From Candidatus Raymondbacteria bacterium RIFOXYA2_FULL_49_16 (GTDB lineage Bacteria; Fibrobacterota; OXYB2-FULL-49-7; XYB2-FULL-49-35): DNA of 64,000 bases. The notes under the pieces are model-generated. The model saw only the letters and a list, made by a program, of their open reading frames with translations, ran no database searches and was not told where the DNA came from. Positions within the stretch are counted from its first letter, which is position 1. Each line of letters opens with the position of its first letter. The position numbers were made by a program, and so were the translations under genes. The stretch spans positions 14,487 through 78,486 of the forward strand of contig MFYT01000001.1 in NCBI GenBank assembly GCA_001789205.1. The letters run 5' to 3'. Positions 1 to 7,327 of the stretch are shown here, piece by piece.

Positions 1-133
1 CCGAGACGCCATTGCTGTCCATGTCGCTCTGGTTTGTGCGATACACGACAAGCACGCGTGATGGCGAGTCATCAGCAAAGAGCAGCGCCTGGAGAATGGT
101 AAGAAACGCTATCAAAAAGAGGGATTTTCTCAT
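1..133 (-). CDS. Exported protein, 5' part only (possibly TIGR03790-like)
   Basis: The reverse strand opens at an ATG at 131-133 and stays open to the window edge for 44 codons. The first 20 or so residues (MRKSLFLIAFLTILQALLFA) are a textbook signal peptide, followed by mature sequence DDSPSRVLVVYRTNQSD. The RVLVVY-N-S pattern near the mature N-terminus resembles the start of the TIGR03790 family of exported proteins of unknown function, but the visible part is too short to be sure. The gene is divergent from the thioredoxin operon. The 3' end lies outside the window. Confidence 0.6.
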   Translation of the reverse strand, partial: MRKSLFLIAFLTILQALLFADDSPSRVLVVYRTNQSDMDSNGVS

Positions 134-258
134 GTATTTAAAATGCATAATGCTCTATGTACAAGGCAAACTATTATTCATAGACACATCTGTTTATCAA
201 TTCACGAACACGCTGTCCCGTAACCGCACAAGAGTATGATATTAAGTAAAATAAGCAA

Positions 259-273
259 TGGCATGGCAAATGC
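259..273 (+). promoter_or_regulatory. Sigma-54 promoter for the trxA operon
   Basis: TGGCATGGCAAATGC has the GG (260-261) and GC (272-273) dinucleotides exactly 10 bases apart, as sigma-54 requires, and is close to the TGGCAC-N5-TTGC consensus. It lies 37 bases upstream of the trxA start codon. Very similar sites precede 1887, 2568 and 9868. Confidence 0.65.
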
Positions 274-310
274 TTTGTCATTGTTATGTAATTTGAAACA
301 GGAGGCTTTT

Positions 311-643
311 ATGGAATCTACAAAGAATGTTCTTCATGTCACAGACAGTAACTTCAAGGCTGAGGTCATTGATTCAGACCTGCCAGTGCTTGTGGATTTC
401 TGGGCAGAGTGGTGTGGGCCCTGCAGAATGCTTGGTCCAACAATTGAAAAAATAGCTGAAAAATACCAGGGCCGGGTAAAGGTCGTAAAGATGAATACAG
501 ACGAGGCGCCGCAGGCGTCCATGGCATATAGCATAGCAGCCATTCCAACGGTCATGCTTTTCAACCATGGCAGTGTTGTGGACACGCTGGTCGGGGTACA
601 GCAGCCAATAATGTACGAGCGGTCGCTCGAGAGGGTGGTATAG
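311..643 (+). CDS. trxA: Thioredoxin
   Basis: A 110-residue protein with the complete thioredoxin fold signature: the F-W-A-E-WCGPC active site at about residues 28-36 and the cis-proline in the IPTVMLF strand. It reduces disulfides in cytoplasmic proteins using electrons from a thioredoxin reductase (none in this window). The ATG at 311 is chosen because it follows the strong ribosome binding site CAGGAGGC at 299-306; in-frame codons back to 236 have no such site. It is followed after one base by the candidate selenoprotein at 645 and is preceded by a sigma-54 promoter, so the two are probably cotranscribed. The product is a plausible reductant for the ArsC domain encoded at 2568. Confidence 0.95.
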   Translation: MESTKNVLHVTDSNFKAEVIDSDLPVLVDFWAEWCGPCRMLGPTIEKIAEKYQGRVKVVKMNTDEAPQASMAYSIAAIPTVMLFNHGSVVDTLVGVQQPIMYERSLERVV

Positions 644-644
644 C

Positions 645-806
645 ATGGTGGTAAAAATAGTGGTGGTGGTGGCAGGCGGGCTTCTTGGGTTTGCCTACTA
701 TAAATTCATCGGCTGCCACGGTGGCTGAGGGCTGACGGGAAATCCGTTTACCGCCGTAGTTTACGGGGCAGTCGTGGGTCTCATGATCTCTTCGTTTGTT
801 AAATAG
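645..806 (+). CDS. DUF6132-like small membrane selenoprotein (in-frame TGA = Sec)
   Basis: Reading from ATG 645 gives a glycine-rich membrane helix (MVVKIVVVVAGGLLGFAYYK), then FIGCHGG, a TGA at 726-728, then GLTGNPFTAVVYGAVVGL and a second hydrophobic segment ending at TAG 804-806. The frame after the TGA is clearly still coding. The layout matches, from memory, the DUF6132 family (about 50 residues, two membrane segments, a conserved G-C-x-x-G-x-C-x-[IL]-T-x-N-P loop), with TGA exactly where the second Cys normally stands. A hairpin suitable as a SECIS lies 31 bases downstream. It starts one base after trxA, so translation is probably coupled. Alternatives are a nonsense mutation or sequencing error, but a second Sec-type gene at 1887 argues against that. 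Confidence 0.75.
751..768 (+). promoter_or_regulatory. Candidate bacterial SECIS hairpin for TGA 726-728
   Basis: CCGTA (754-758), loop GTT, TACGG (762-766) form a perfect 5-bp stem, extended by CC/GG outside a bulged G753. The apical loop begins 31 bases after the TGA and its first base is G, within the 16-37-base window and G-in-loop rule described for bacterial SECIS elements. Pairing was found by eye; no folding was run. Confidence 0.5.
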
Positions 807-892
807 AGCTTAAAAAGCATTGAAAAATAAAACGCTTTAATTTATATTACTTTAGTAGGAAATAACCATACAAAGAGAGTAAGGAGACCAGT

Positions 893-1699
893 ATGAAGAG
901 TATAACCCGCACCATCATCATCCTCTGTCTTGCGTCCATGGCCCCGGTGTTTGCGGCTGATTCGCTAAAAGTTTCGGTGAACGTGAGCAATCCTCCGAAC
1001 GGAAACTACGGATCCAGGTATTTTGTTGTCATGTGGATCGAAAACGCGGCTGGCCAGTTTGTAAAATCCTTTGGCCTCTGGGGCAGGGAAACCAACAGCA
1101 ATGATTTCCCCATATGGAATTCAAAAAATGGCGGTGTTAAAAGCATCGACGGAGTAAGCGCAGCGACATTGAGTTCCTCTCAGACTCTTTCCACAAACTG
1201 GAAGTGCACAAACGCGGCTGGCACCATTGTGACTGAAGGTACCTACTATATCAATATCGAGCTGACCAACCGCCATAGCACCATGCCAAACCCTGGGACC
1301 TATTTTGTACGCACACCCATTGTGATTGACCGAGAGGCAAAAACAAAGAGCACGCTTGATTCATCTCTCAATAATGGCGCAACATACATCACCAGCTTTC
1401 TGGCAGACTATATTCCCGACAATTCCACAATTGAATCATTTGGCGCTCTGACCCAGCTCATGGTCACGCCCTATGGATTTGTCATTCCAGCGGGTCTTGC
1501 CTCGCAGGTCCGTTCAGTGCGTCTCTTTTCCATTGACGGAAGACTTATCTGGCAGGACAACCTTCAGAATCGGACTGGCTCTGGCATTGTGATTACCAGA
1601 AACAGCTATCAGCAGAAGGTGCGTGCATCGGGAATCAACTACCTGGTGGCTGATTTCGGGAAGAACATTGTTACGCATCCTGTTGTCAGTGTAAAATAA
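893..1699 (+). CDS. Exported DUF2271-like protein with degenerate C-terminal sorting domain
   Basis: The 268-residue product starts with a signal peptide (about residues 1-21, ending in VFAAD). The middle, with NPPNGNYGSRYFVVMWIE and then VKSFGLWG, resembles DUF2271, a family of periplasmic proteins of unknown function often found next to flavin or thiol redox proteins. The C-terminal 80 residues (VRSVRLFSIDGRLIWQ ... IVTHPVVSVK) resemble a shortened version of the FlgD-like tail seen in the secreted enzymes later in the window, but lack the PNPFNP motif. A good ribosome binding site (AAGGAG) precedes ATG 893. A strong terminator follows. Function is unknown. Confidence 0.8.
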   Translation: MKSITRTIIILCLASMAPVFAADSLKVSVNVSNPPNGNYGSRYFVVMWIENAAGQFVKSFGLWGRETNSNDFPIWNSKNGGVKSIDGVSAATLSSSQTLSTNWKCTNAAGTIVTEGTYYINIELTNRHSTMPNPGTYFVRTPIVIDREAKTKSTLDSSLNNGATYITSFLADYIPDNSTIESFGALTQLMVTPYGFVIPAGLASQVRSVRLFSIDGRLIWQDNLQNRTGSGIVITRNSYQQKVRASGINYLVADFGKNIVTHPVVSVK

Positions 1700-1721
1700 C
1701 CGGTATTTTTGTTTTTTTTTT

Positions 1722-1754
1722 GCCCTGGAGTCGTTTTGACTCCAGAGCTTTTTT
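1722..1754 (+). terminator. Rho-independent terminator
   Basis: CTGGAGTC (1725-1732), loop GTTTT, GACTCCAG (1738-1745) is a perfect 8-bp stem with outer GC pairs and is followed by a T run at 1749-1754. A T-rich tract also lies on the 5' side. It ends the transcript of the gene at 893-1699. Confidence 0.85.
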
Positions 1755-1833
1755 ATCATACACAACTGTACAGTAATACAAAGAATTCATCATATCGGTC
1801 TTATAATCTATTGAAAAACTTATAAATACGGCT

Positions 1834-1848
1834 GGGCATGGGAAATGC
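1834..1848 (+). promoter_or_regulatory. Sigma-54 promoter for the HesB-like gene
   Basis: GGGCATGGGAAATGC has GG at 1835-1836 and GC at 1847-1848, 10 bases apart. It matches the site before trxA at 13 of 15 positions. The start codon at 1887 is 39 bases downstream, almost the same spacing as for trxA. Confidence 0.6.
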
Positions 1849-1886
1849 TATTATATTTACATCTATTCGAATACGGAGGAACAGTT

Positions 1887-2177
1887 ATGAAGATTACAGC
1901 GCTGGCAAAAGAAGAGCTCGGGAAAATCTTGGTAAAAAAAGGGCAGAAAAACTCACTTTTTCGAATTTTTATTCAGGGTTTTGGCTGAGGCGGGCCCAGA
2001 TTGGGCATTGCCCTGGAAGGGCAAAAGAGCGAACGAGATAGTTCTGAAGATGTGCAGGGTTTCACCGTGGTGTACGAAGACAATCTCAAAGGATATATCC
2101 GCGACGCAGTGGTGGACTATCGGAAGAGCTGGTTTGGTGAAGCGGGTTTTGTCGTTGAAACAGGCTATGCCTGCTAA
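1887..2177 (+). CDS. HesB/IscA-like selenoprotein (in-frame TGA = Sec)
   Basis: From ATG 1887, preceded by GGAGGA at 1875-1880, the frame encodes MKITALAKEELGKILVKKGQ..FRIFIQGFG, a TGA at 1986-1988, then GGPRLGIALEGQ and a further 50 residues to TAA 2175-2177 (96 residues counting Sec). This is the A-type (HesB/IscA) fold. The GFG-[UC]-GGPxLGxxL context is the one reported for HesB-like selenoproteins, a recognised bacterial selenoprotein family, where Sec replaces the first conserved Cys. The usual C-terminal CGCG motif is absent and the protein ends ETGYAC. It probably has a redox or Fe-S-related role that is not established. A good SECIS candidate lies 20-36 bases after the TGA. Read with TGA as a stop the product would be only 33 residues. 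Confidence 0.88.
2008..2024 (+). promoter_or_regulatory. Candidate SECIS hairpin for TGA 1986-1988
   Basis: TTGCCC (2008-2013), loop TGGAA, GGGCAA (2019-2024) is a perfect 6-bp stem. The loop starts 26 bases after the TGA and its second base is G, as expected for a bacterial SelB-binding SECIS. An overlapping alternative pairing (GGGC at 2003-2006 with GCCC at 2010-2013) also exists. Confidence 0.6.
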
Positions 2178-2182
2178 AAAAT

Positions 2183-2377
2183 ATGCCGTATTATGATTTC
2201 AAATGTACTGGTTGCGGGAAGGAGTTTGAAGAGAACATTCCCATGAGCCAGACGACCATGCCGGCGTGTCCAGACTGCATGTCGCCTGCAACGGAGAAGC
2301 TCATCACCGGTTGCGCTGTAGGAGGGGGAAAGTCCTCCGGCAACTCCTCCTGCAGCGCCCGCGGCGGCTTTACCTGA
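2183..2377 (+). CDS. FmdB/putative regulatory zinc-ribbon protein
   Basis: A 64-residue protein beginning MPYYDFKCTGCGKEFE, with CxxC pairs at about residues 8-11 and 29-32. This is the FmdB-type zinc ribbon (regulator-like, target unknown), followed by the family's typical Gly/Ser/Cys-rich tail (GGGKSSGNSSCSARGG). It starts six bases after the HesB-like gene and is probably on the same sigma-54-driven transcript. The first stop is TGA and is followed by GCC TCC TGA in frame. In family members with Cys-rich tails this could be read as U-A-S-U, but there is no good evidence that it is. Confidence 0.85.
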   Translation: MPYYDFKCTGCGKEFEENIPMSQTTMPACPDCMSPATEKLITGCAVGGGKSSGNSSCSARGGFT

Positions 2378-2485
2378 GCCTCCTGATTCTATGGGCCGGT
2401 CAGGCCTGAATTGCCAATAATTATGCTTTAAGCACCAAGGGGCGTTGCTGGTATAAATTGAAGAATGGCGCCCGTACATATATCT

Positions 2486-2500
2486 TGGTAGATATTTTGC
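2486..2500 (+). promoter_or_regulatory. Sigma-54 promoter before the activator gene
   Basis: TGGTAGATATTTTGC has GG at 2487-2488 and GC at 2499-2500, 10 bases apart, with a TTTGC -12 element, 68 bases upstream of ATG 2568. The perfect inverted repeat TGCTT-T-AAGCA at 2424-2434, about 55 bases further upstream, is in the right place for an activator binding site. This would make the activator self-regulated. Confidence 0.5.
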
Positions 2501-2567
2501 ATTTGGCGCCTGGGTTTCATGCGGCTTTCTTTGCCCGGTAATATTTTGTATTTTATTCCAATACAAT

Positions 2568-4364
2568 ATGATACCCGCCAGCCTGTTATTCTTATGCACC
2601 CAAAATTCCTGCCGCAGCCAGATGGCCGAAGGGTTTGCCCGTCAATTTGCCCCTGCTGAGGTGTTTATCGCAAGCGCAGGCATGGAACCCTCTACTGTGC
2701 ATCCCCTTGCCATTGAAACCATGTCCCAGTTTGGCGTGGATATTTCAGGACACATTTCAAAATCGATCAGGGAATTCGGGTCCCGCAACTTTGACTTGAT
2801 TATTACCTTGTGCGACAACGCACGCCAGAAATGTCCAATTATGCCCGGCTCCCCCACTGTTGTCCATTGGAACCTCGAAGATCCGGCAACAGGCGGCGGA
2901 TCGCGCGAAGAGATACGTGAACGGTTTAAACAGGGTGCAACGGTCATACGCCAGCTCTGTTATGATTTATTCAACCGCGGCTATTTTTATTCACTTGTCC
3001 AAAACAAGAAAAACACCGACAATATTCTCAATGCCCTGCCCCAGGGAATTATTGGCCACGATCTGAACAGGAAAATTTTTCTTTTTTCGAGCGAGGCGGA
3101 GAGAATCACCGGATATGTCCAGAACGAAGTGTTGGGCCGCGACTGCCACCAGATATTTGACAACAATCTCTGCGGCGAAAACTGCGCCTTTTTCGATGAC
3201 AAGGGTCGCATGCCCGAAACCCACTGTTCATATGATACCACTTACAAGACAAAAAACGGTTCGTTTAAGGAAATTACAATGACCGTGATTCCCCTGCGCA
3301 ACGAGCGACAGGAGACCACGGGAGTCCTTGCTTCCCTGGTCGATCGCACTGTGCTCAAGCATTCGCACCGGCGGACCGAGGAGCCCTTCAGGTTCGGCGA
3401 CATCATTGGCCAGGACCATAAGATGCAGCTTATCTACGACCTTATCGAAGACCTGTCTGACAGCGACGTGCCGGTCATCATCAGCGGCGAAAGCGGTACG
3501 GGTAAGGAGATCATCGCCCATGCCATACACGCGGCAAGCGGTCGGCGCGACAAGGTCTTTGTTCCGGTCAACTGCGGCGCGCTTCCCGAGGGCACGCTTG
3601 AAAGCGAGCTCTTTGGCCATGTCAAAGGCGCGTTTACCGGGGCAATGCGCGATAAAAAAGGCCGCTTTGAGCTGGCCCATACCGGTACGCTCTTTCTCGA
3701 CGAGGTGGGCGAACTCACCCTACCCATGCAGGTGAAGCTGCTCCGCGTGCTCCAACACGGCACCTTTGAGCCAGTGGGCGGTGAAAAGACCGTGACCGTG
3801 GACGTGCGCGTGATCAGCGCCACAAACCGCAACCTCAAGGACATGGTCGCAAAGGGTACTTTCAGGGAAGACCTCTATTACCGTCTGGCGGTCATTCCTA
3901 TTGATGCGCCGCCTTTACGCCACAAAAAGAACGACATTCCCCTTCTTGCCAATGAGTTTCTTGCCCGGGTAAACCGCGAGACCCGCAGGAATTTTTCCTT
4001 TTCGGCCGAGGCCATGAAGACCCTGGTGGAATACGCCTGGCCCGGCAATGTACGGCAGTTGCAGAACGCGATCCAATATGCCACTATTAAAAGCCGTAAG
4101 GAGCAGGTCCTGCTTCCCAATCATTTTCCCCACGAAGTGGCAAACGCTGCTGCGCAGCTTGGCCAGCCTGGTGCTGACGGCGCTTTTGCCCATGCGTCCA
4201 GACCTGGCAGGAAACCCAAACTCAATGCTGCGGCCGTGGAGCTTGCGCTCGCAAAAAGCGGGGGCAACAAGGCAAAGGCTGCGCGCATGCTGGGTGTGGG
4301 ACGCGCGACATTGTATAATTTCATGAACGAACACAACGGAACACTGGAGGATAGCCATGTTTAA
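2568..4364 (+). CDS. Sigma-54 activator with N-terminal ArsC arsenate-reductase domain, PAS, AAA+ and Fis domains
   Basis: The 598-residue protein has four parts. Residues 1-135 form a low-molecular-weight phosphatase/ArsC domain with the P-loop C10-TQNSC-R16, the Cys pair C82 and C89 (LCDNARQKCP) and the acid D105 (NLEDP). These positions match the thioredoxin-coupled ArsC of plasmid pI258, so the domain should be catalytically complete. Residues 150-265 form a PAS domain with clustered cysteines (C193, C202, C206, C220) that could bind metal or sense redox. Residues 275-510 are the sigma-54 AAA+ domain with Walker A GESGTGKE and the sigma-contacting GAFTGA loop. The C-terminus is a Fis-type helix-turn-helix (KAARMLGVGRATLYNFM). 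No receiver domain is present, so sensing is by the ArsC and PAS parts. It overlaps the next gene by 8 bases and is the obvious candidate activator of the nearby sigma-54 promoters. Confidence 0.93.
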   Translation: MIPASLLFLCTQNSCRSQMAEGFARQFAPAEVFIASAGMEPSTVHPLAIETMSQFGVDISGHISKSIREFGSRNFDLIITLCDNARQKCPIMPGSPTVVHWNLEDPATGGGSREEIRERFKQGATVIRQLCYDLFNRGYFYSLVQNKKNTDNILNALPQGIIGHDLNRKIFLFSSEAERITGYVQNEVLGRDCHQIFDNNLCGENCAFFDDKGRMPETHCSYDTTYKTKNGSFKEITMTVIPLRNERQETTGVLASLVDRTVLKHSHRRTEEPFRFGDIIGQDHKMQLIYDLIEDLSDSDVPVIISGESGTGKEIIAHAIHAASGRRDKVFVPVNCGALPEGTLESELFGHVKGAFTGAMRDKKGRFELAHTGTLFLDEVGELTLPMQVKLLRVLQHGTFEPVGGEKTVTVDVRVISATNRNLKDMVAKGTFREDLYYRLAVIPIDAPPLRHKKNDIPLLANEFLARVNRETRRNFSFSAEAMKTLVEYAWPGNVRQLQNAIQYATIKSRKEQVLLPNHFPHEVANAAAQLGQPGADGAFAHASRPGRKPKLNAAAVELALAKSGGNKAKAARMLGVGRATLYNFMNEHNGTLEDSHV

Positions 4365-4827
4365 TGCCGACGAATTGTTTGCCATGGGAATTGAGATTGA
4401 AAAGAACGGCGCCGCCTTTTATCAGGCCGCTGCTGTGGCCGCGGGTCCGGGTGCGGCGCAGCGTCTGTTTACCGAGTTGTATGAATGGGAGCTGGACCAT
4501 GTGGCCTTGTTTGAAAAGCTGCACGATAAAGCGGTTGCAGGGAAGAAATACAGCAAGGTCGAGGATACTGATGGATTGGGCCGCGCTTATCTTACTGCAA
4601 TGGCCGCGAACCATGTTTTTACCGGCGCGAGCAATCCCGCTACTATGGCTAAAAAATGCAAGGGGCCGCGCCAGGTCATTGAAATTGCCATGCAATTTGA
4701 GAAAGACTCAGTGGCCCTCTACGCGGGCATGAAAGGCCTGGTACCCAGGGAACTGGGAAGAAAGCATATTGATACGCTTATTCACGAGGAAGTGAAGCAT
4801 ATTGGCATGCTTCAGAAGAAGCTTTAA
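4357..4827 (+). CDS. Rubrerythrin-like ferritin-family protein without rubredoxin domain
   Basis: A 156-residue helical protein with two helix pairs carrying the di-iron ligand pattern of the COG1633 family: E and ExxH in LYEWELDHVALFEKLH, and E plus ExxH in AMQFEKDSVALY and HEEVKHIGML. Such proteins bind a di-iron centre and are thought to reduce peroxide or handle iron, needing an external electron donor because they lack the rubredoxin tail. ATG 4357 overlaps the activator's stop, so translation is coupled. The flavoprotein gene 17 bases downstream may supply electrons. Confidence 0.85.
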   Translation: MFNADELFAMGIEIEKNGAAFYQAAAVAAGPGAAQRLFTELYEWELDHVALFEKLHDKAVAGKKYSKVEDTDGLGRAYLTAMAANHVFTGASNPATMAKKCKGPRQVIEIAMQFEKDSVALYAGMKGLVPRELGRKHIDTLIHEEVKHIGMLQKKL

Positions 4828-4844
4828 AAAAGGACTTTCAAACA

Positions 4845-5564
4845 ATGGCAGAGGAACATGCCGGTGTTGTACGGGAGAAAAAAGCGCTGACACACGACAT
4901 TGTTAATCTCCGGATACAGCTGCGCGAACCAGACCATATGGTATTCAGGGCGGGCCAGATCATACGGTTGTCTAGTCAACCCTATGGCGACAAGCCAAGC
5001 GTCACACGCACCTATTCAATCGGGTCGCTTCCGTCCGACGCGGGGTTCATTGAATTGAATATCAAGCGTGCGCCCGATGGTGTTTGCACCACCTGGGTCT
5101 TTGACCATCTGCAGGAGGGCCAGGATGTCCGTTTTCAGGGGCCTTTTGGAAAATTCATGCTATCAGCGTCCTCAGCCCCGGCTATCATGATAGCGGGCGG
5201 CAGCGGGCTTGGCCCAATCAGGGCTTTTGCCATGGAGATGCGGGAAAAGGGCATGGTAAAAACCACCTGGTGTTTTTTTGGCGCACAAACTCACCGCGAT
5301 TTGTACTATCGTGATGATTTTTCACGGTTCGAGAAGGAATTGCCTGATTTTAAGTTTGTTCCCGCGCTTTCGAATGAGCCTGCTGAAAGCAATTGGCAGG
5401 GAGAGCGGGGACTGGTCACAGACGTGGTCAAACGGAGTATTCAGGACCTGAACGGGTGGGAGGCCTATTTGTGCGGTCCGCCGGGCATGATCGAAGCATG
5501 CCTTAAAATCCTGCAGGAAAAGGGCATCAGGGATATGGATGTTTATTATGATAAATTCGCATGA
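4845..5564 (+). CDS. Ferredoxin-NADP reductase-like FAD/NAD(P)H oxidoreductase
   Basis: The 239-residue protein has the FAD-binding RTYS motif (about residues 54-57), the pyridine-nucleotide loop GGSGLGPIRAFA (about 123-134) and the LCGPPGMI motif near residue 212. All are hallmarks of the ferredoxin-NADP reductase superfamily. No 2Fe-2S domain is fused, so it passes electrons to a separate carrier; rubredoxin or the ferritin-like proteins encoded nearby are candidates. It has a ribosome binding site (AAAGGAC) and lies 17 bases after the rubrerythrin-like gene, in the same probable operon. Confidence 0.88.
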   Translation: MAEEHAGVVREKKALTHDIVNLRIQLREPDHMVFRAGQIIRLSSQPYGDKPSVTRTYSIGSLPSDAGFIELNIKRAPDGVCTTWVFDHLQEGQDVRFQGPFGKFMLSASSAPAIMIAGGSGLGPIRAFAMEMREKGMVKTTWCFFGAQTHRDLYYRDDFSRFEKELPDFKFVPALSNEPAESNWQGERGLVTDVVKRSIQDLNGWEAYLCGPPGMIEACLKILQEKGIRDMDVYYDKFA

Positions 5565-5651
5565 TGCAGGGGCGTCATTCTGCCACACTGGCCAAGATTG
5601 GTGCATAATGCAGGGACGTCATTCTGCCACGCGTACCAAGATCAATAAATG
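5564..5651. repeat. Imperfect tandem duplication, two units of about 44 bp
   Basis: The 23-mer beginning ATGCAGGGGCGTCATTCTGC at 5564 recurs at 5608 with one change (G to A), and the flanks (GGCCAAGATTGG and GTACCAAGATCA) also resemble each other, so the unit is about 44 bp. Each unit contains GCAG-N10-CTGC, which can pair. The first unit begins on the last base of the preceding gene's stop codon. The array fills most of the space before ptsI. No terminator T run is seen. Confidence 0.6.
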
Positions 5652-5668
5652 ACATTTGTAAAATATTT

Positions 5669-7327
5669 ATGAAAAACAGCAACATAGTATTCAAAGGCAT
5701 TTCTATTAGCCCGGGAAAAGTGGCTGCTCCAGCGTGCCTTTTCTCCTCTCAGTTTCACCGAACGGTTCCTGAATACCAGCTTGCCAATCAGACTGAAATC
5801 AGCAACGAACTCGACCGGCTGCATGAAGTGCTGGGCGCCTGTACTGTTGAGCTCGATACGGCCTACCGGCGGACCGTGGAAAAAATCGGCAAAGCAGAGG
5901 CCGATATTTTTATGGTGCAACGCGAAATCATGCTCGACAAGGTCATTGTCGAACGCATTGTGGCCGAGATACGCGACAAACGGAAAAACGCCGAACACGC
6001 GATTTTTTCAGTGTATAACAGCTATGAAGAACAGTTTATGGCCCTCGAAGACCAGTACCTAAAGGGGCGCGCGCACGATATCGTGGACATACGGCAGCGG
6101 CTCCTGGGCCACCTGAAAAAAGTGCATCCGGTTTTTATCTGTGAAGGTCAGGACCACTGTATGCGCGGCCAGGACCGTATAATCGTCACCCAGGCGCTCT
6201 CACTTTCCATGATAACCCATATCAATGCTTCCCGGGTAAAGGGTTTTATCACTGAGCACGGCGGGCCTTCGTCGCATGCTGCCATTATCGCCCGTACACT
6301 CGGCGTTCCCGCGGTCAGCGGTGTGCACAATATCATGGACGCGATCCACTGCAGCGATATTGTCGTGGTCGACGGCGACCGGGGCGAGGTCATCCTCCGT
6401 CCTGATGCAAAAACCATTGTGCAGGTGCGGGTAGAGGAGGAAAAGCGGACCACCAGGCAGTTCGCGGTCCTGTCTCCCAAGGGTACGGAAGTGCTTGCGA
6501 ACGCCAGTTCGATCGAGGATGTGACCAAGGCAGCGCAGCTCAACGCCGATGGCATAGGCCTTTTCAGGACCGAGTTTATTTTCATTAGGTCAGACCGTCT
6601 GCTTTCCGAAGAAGAGCAGTTTGAATACTACGCGCAGGCTGCGGCGCTTATGGAAGGAAAGCCGGTTACTTTCCGGATGCTCGACGTGGGCGGCGACAAA
6701 CCGCTTCCGTTCCTGAATATTGAAAAAGAGGACAATCCCTATCTGGGATGGCGCGGTTCACGGTTCCTTCTTGACAATCCTGATGTGCTTGCGGCCCAGG
6801 TGCGGGCGCTTGCCCGTCTTTCACGGCTGCGTGAAGCGCGCATGCTCTTCCCCATGGTCGTTGATGTACGCCAGCTCCAATTGCTTCTGCGGGCGCGCAA
6901 CGACGCGCTCGAATCCTTTGACTACAACCCAGCGAATTTGAAGACCGGGGTCATGATTGAGGTGCCGGGCGCCATTTACGAACTAGACAAAATGCTTAAT
7001 CTGGTTGATTTCGCGTCCATTGGATCGAACGACCTTATCCAATACCTTTTTGCCGTTGACCGGAACAATGAACACGTGGGCGAGGGCTATGACCAGGACC
7101 ATCCGGTTTTATGGAAAGTGCTTGAAGAAATAAGCCAGAAGGCGCGCGCGGCGAAAAAGCCGGTGTCGCTATGCGGAGAAATGGCGGCTGTGCCGGGAAT
7201 TCCGGGCAGGCTCATGGCCATCGGCATTTCGTCGATGAGTGTGAGCCCGCCCTATATTCCTACAGTGCGGGACGAACTGATCAGCTTTTCCAGAGACCGT
7301 GCAGATTGCAATACGCCCTCGCCGTAA
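5669..7327 (+). CDS. ptsI: Phosphoenolpyruvate-protein phosphotransferase (PTS enzyme I)
   Basis: A 552-residue protein with the full enzyme I layout: an N-terminal HPr-binding helical domain (about 40-150), the phosphohistidine motif [13 protein letters not shown] with active H203, the PEP-binding barrel ([36 protein letters not shown]), and the catalytic cysteine in LCGEMA. It transfers phosphate from PEP to HPr. No HPr or EII gene is in the window and no GAF domain is present, so ordinary EI is likelier than EI-Ntr. The last 47 bases overlap the 3' end of the convergent desulfoferrodoxin gene. Confidence 0.95.
   Translation: MKNSNIVFKGISISPGKVAAPACLFSSQFHRTVPEYQLANQTEISNELDRLHEVLGACTVELDTAYRRTVEKIGKAEADIFMVQREIMLDKVIVERIVAEIRDKRKNAEHAIFSVYNSYEEQFMALEDQYLKGRAHDIVDIRQRLLGHLKKVHPVFICEGQDHCMRGQDRIIVTQALSLSMITHINASRVKGFITEHGGPSSHAAIIARTLGVPAVSGVHNIMDAIHCSDIVVVDGDRGEVILRPDAKTIVQVRVEEEKRTTRQFAVLSPKGTEVLANASSIEDVTKAAQLNADGIGLFRTEFIFIRSDRLLSEEEQFEYYAQAAALMEGKPVTFRMLDVGGDKPLPFLNIEKEDNPYLGWRGSRFLLDNPDVLAAQVRALARLSRLREARMLFPMVVDVRQLQLLLRARNDALESFDYNPANLKTGVMIEVPGAIYELDKMLNLVDFASIGSNDLIQYLFAVDRNNEHVGEGYDQDHPVLWKVLEEISQKARAAKKPVSLCGEMAAVPGIPGRLMAIGISSMSVSPPYIPTVRDELISFSRDRADCNTPSP

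Noticed and set aside
334-646. Reverse-strand ORFs across thioredoxin, and many similar shadows
   Set aside because: They lie entirely opposite well-identified genes and have no family features or ribosome binding sites.
810-840. TTAAAAAGC/GCTTTAA inverted repeat after the DUF6132-like gene as terminator
   Set aside because: Weak, AT-rich and needs a bulge; kept out of the feature list.
2375-2386. FmdB-like gene could continue through TGA GCC TCC TGA as U-A-S-U, resembling a CxxC tail
   Set aside because: The downstream 18 codons (FYGPVRPELP...) are not tail-like and no G-loop hairpin at the right distance was found; normal termination is simpler.
5564-5630. Repeat units as CRISPR repeats
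   Set aside because: Only two copies, spaced 21 bases apart, with the similarity extending into the spacer; no cas genes.
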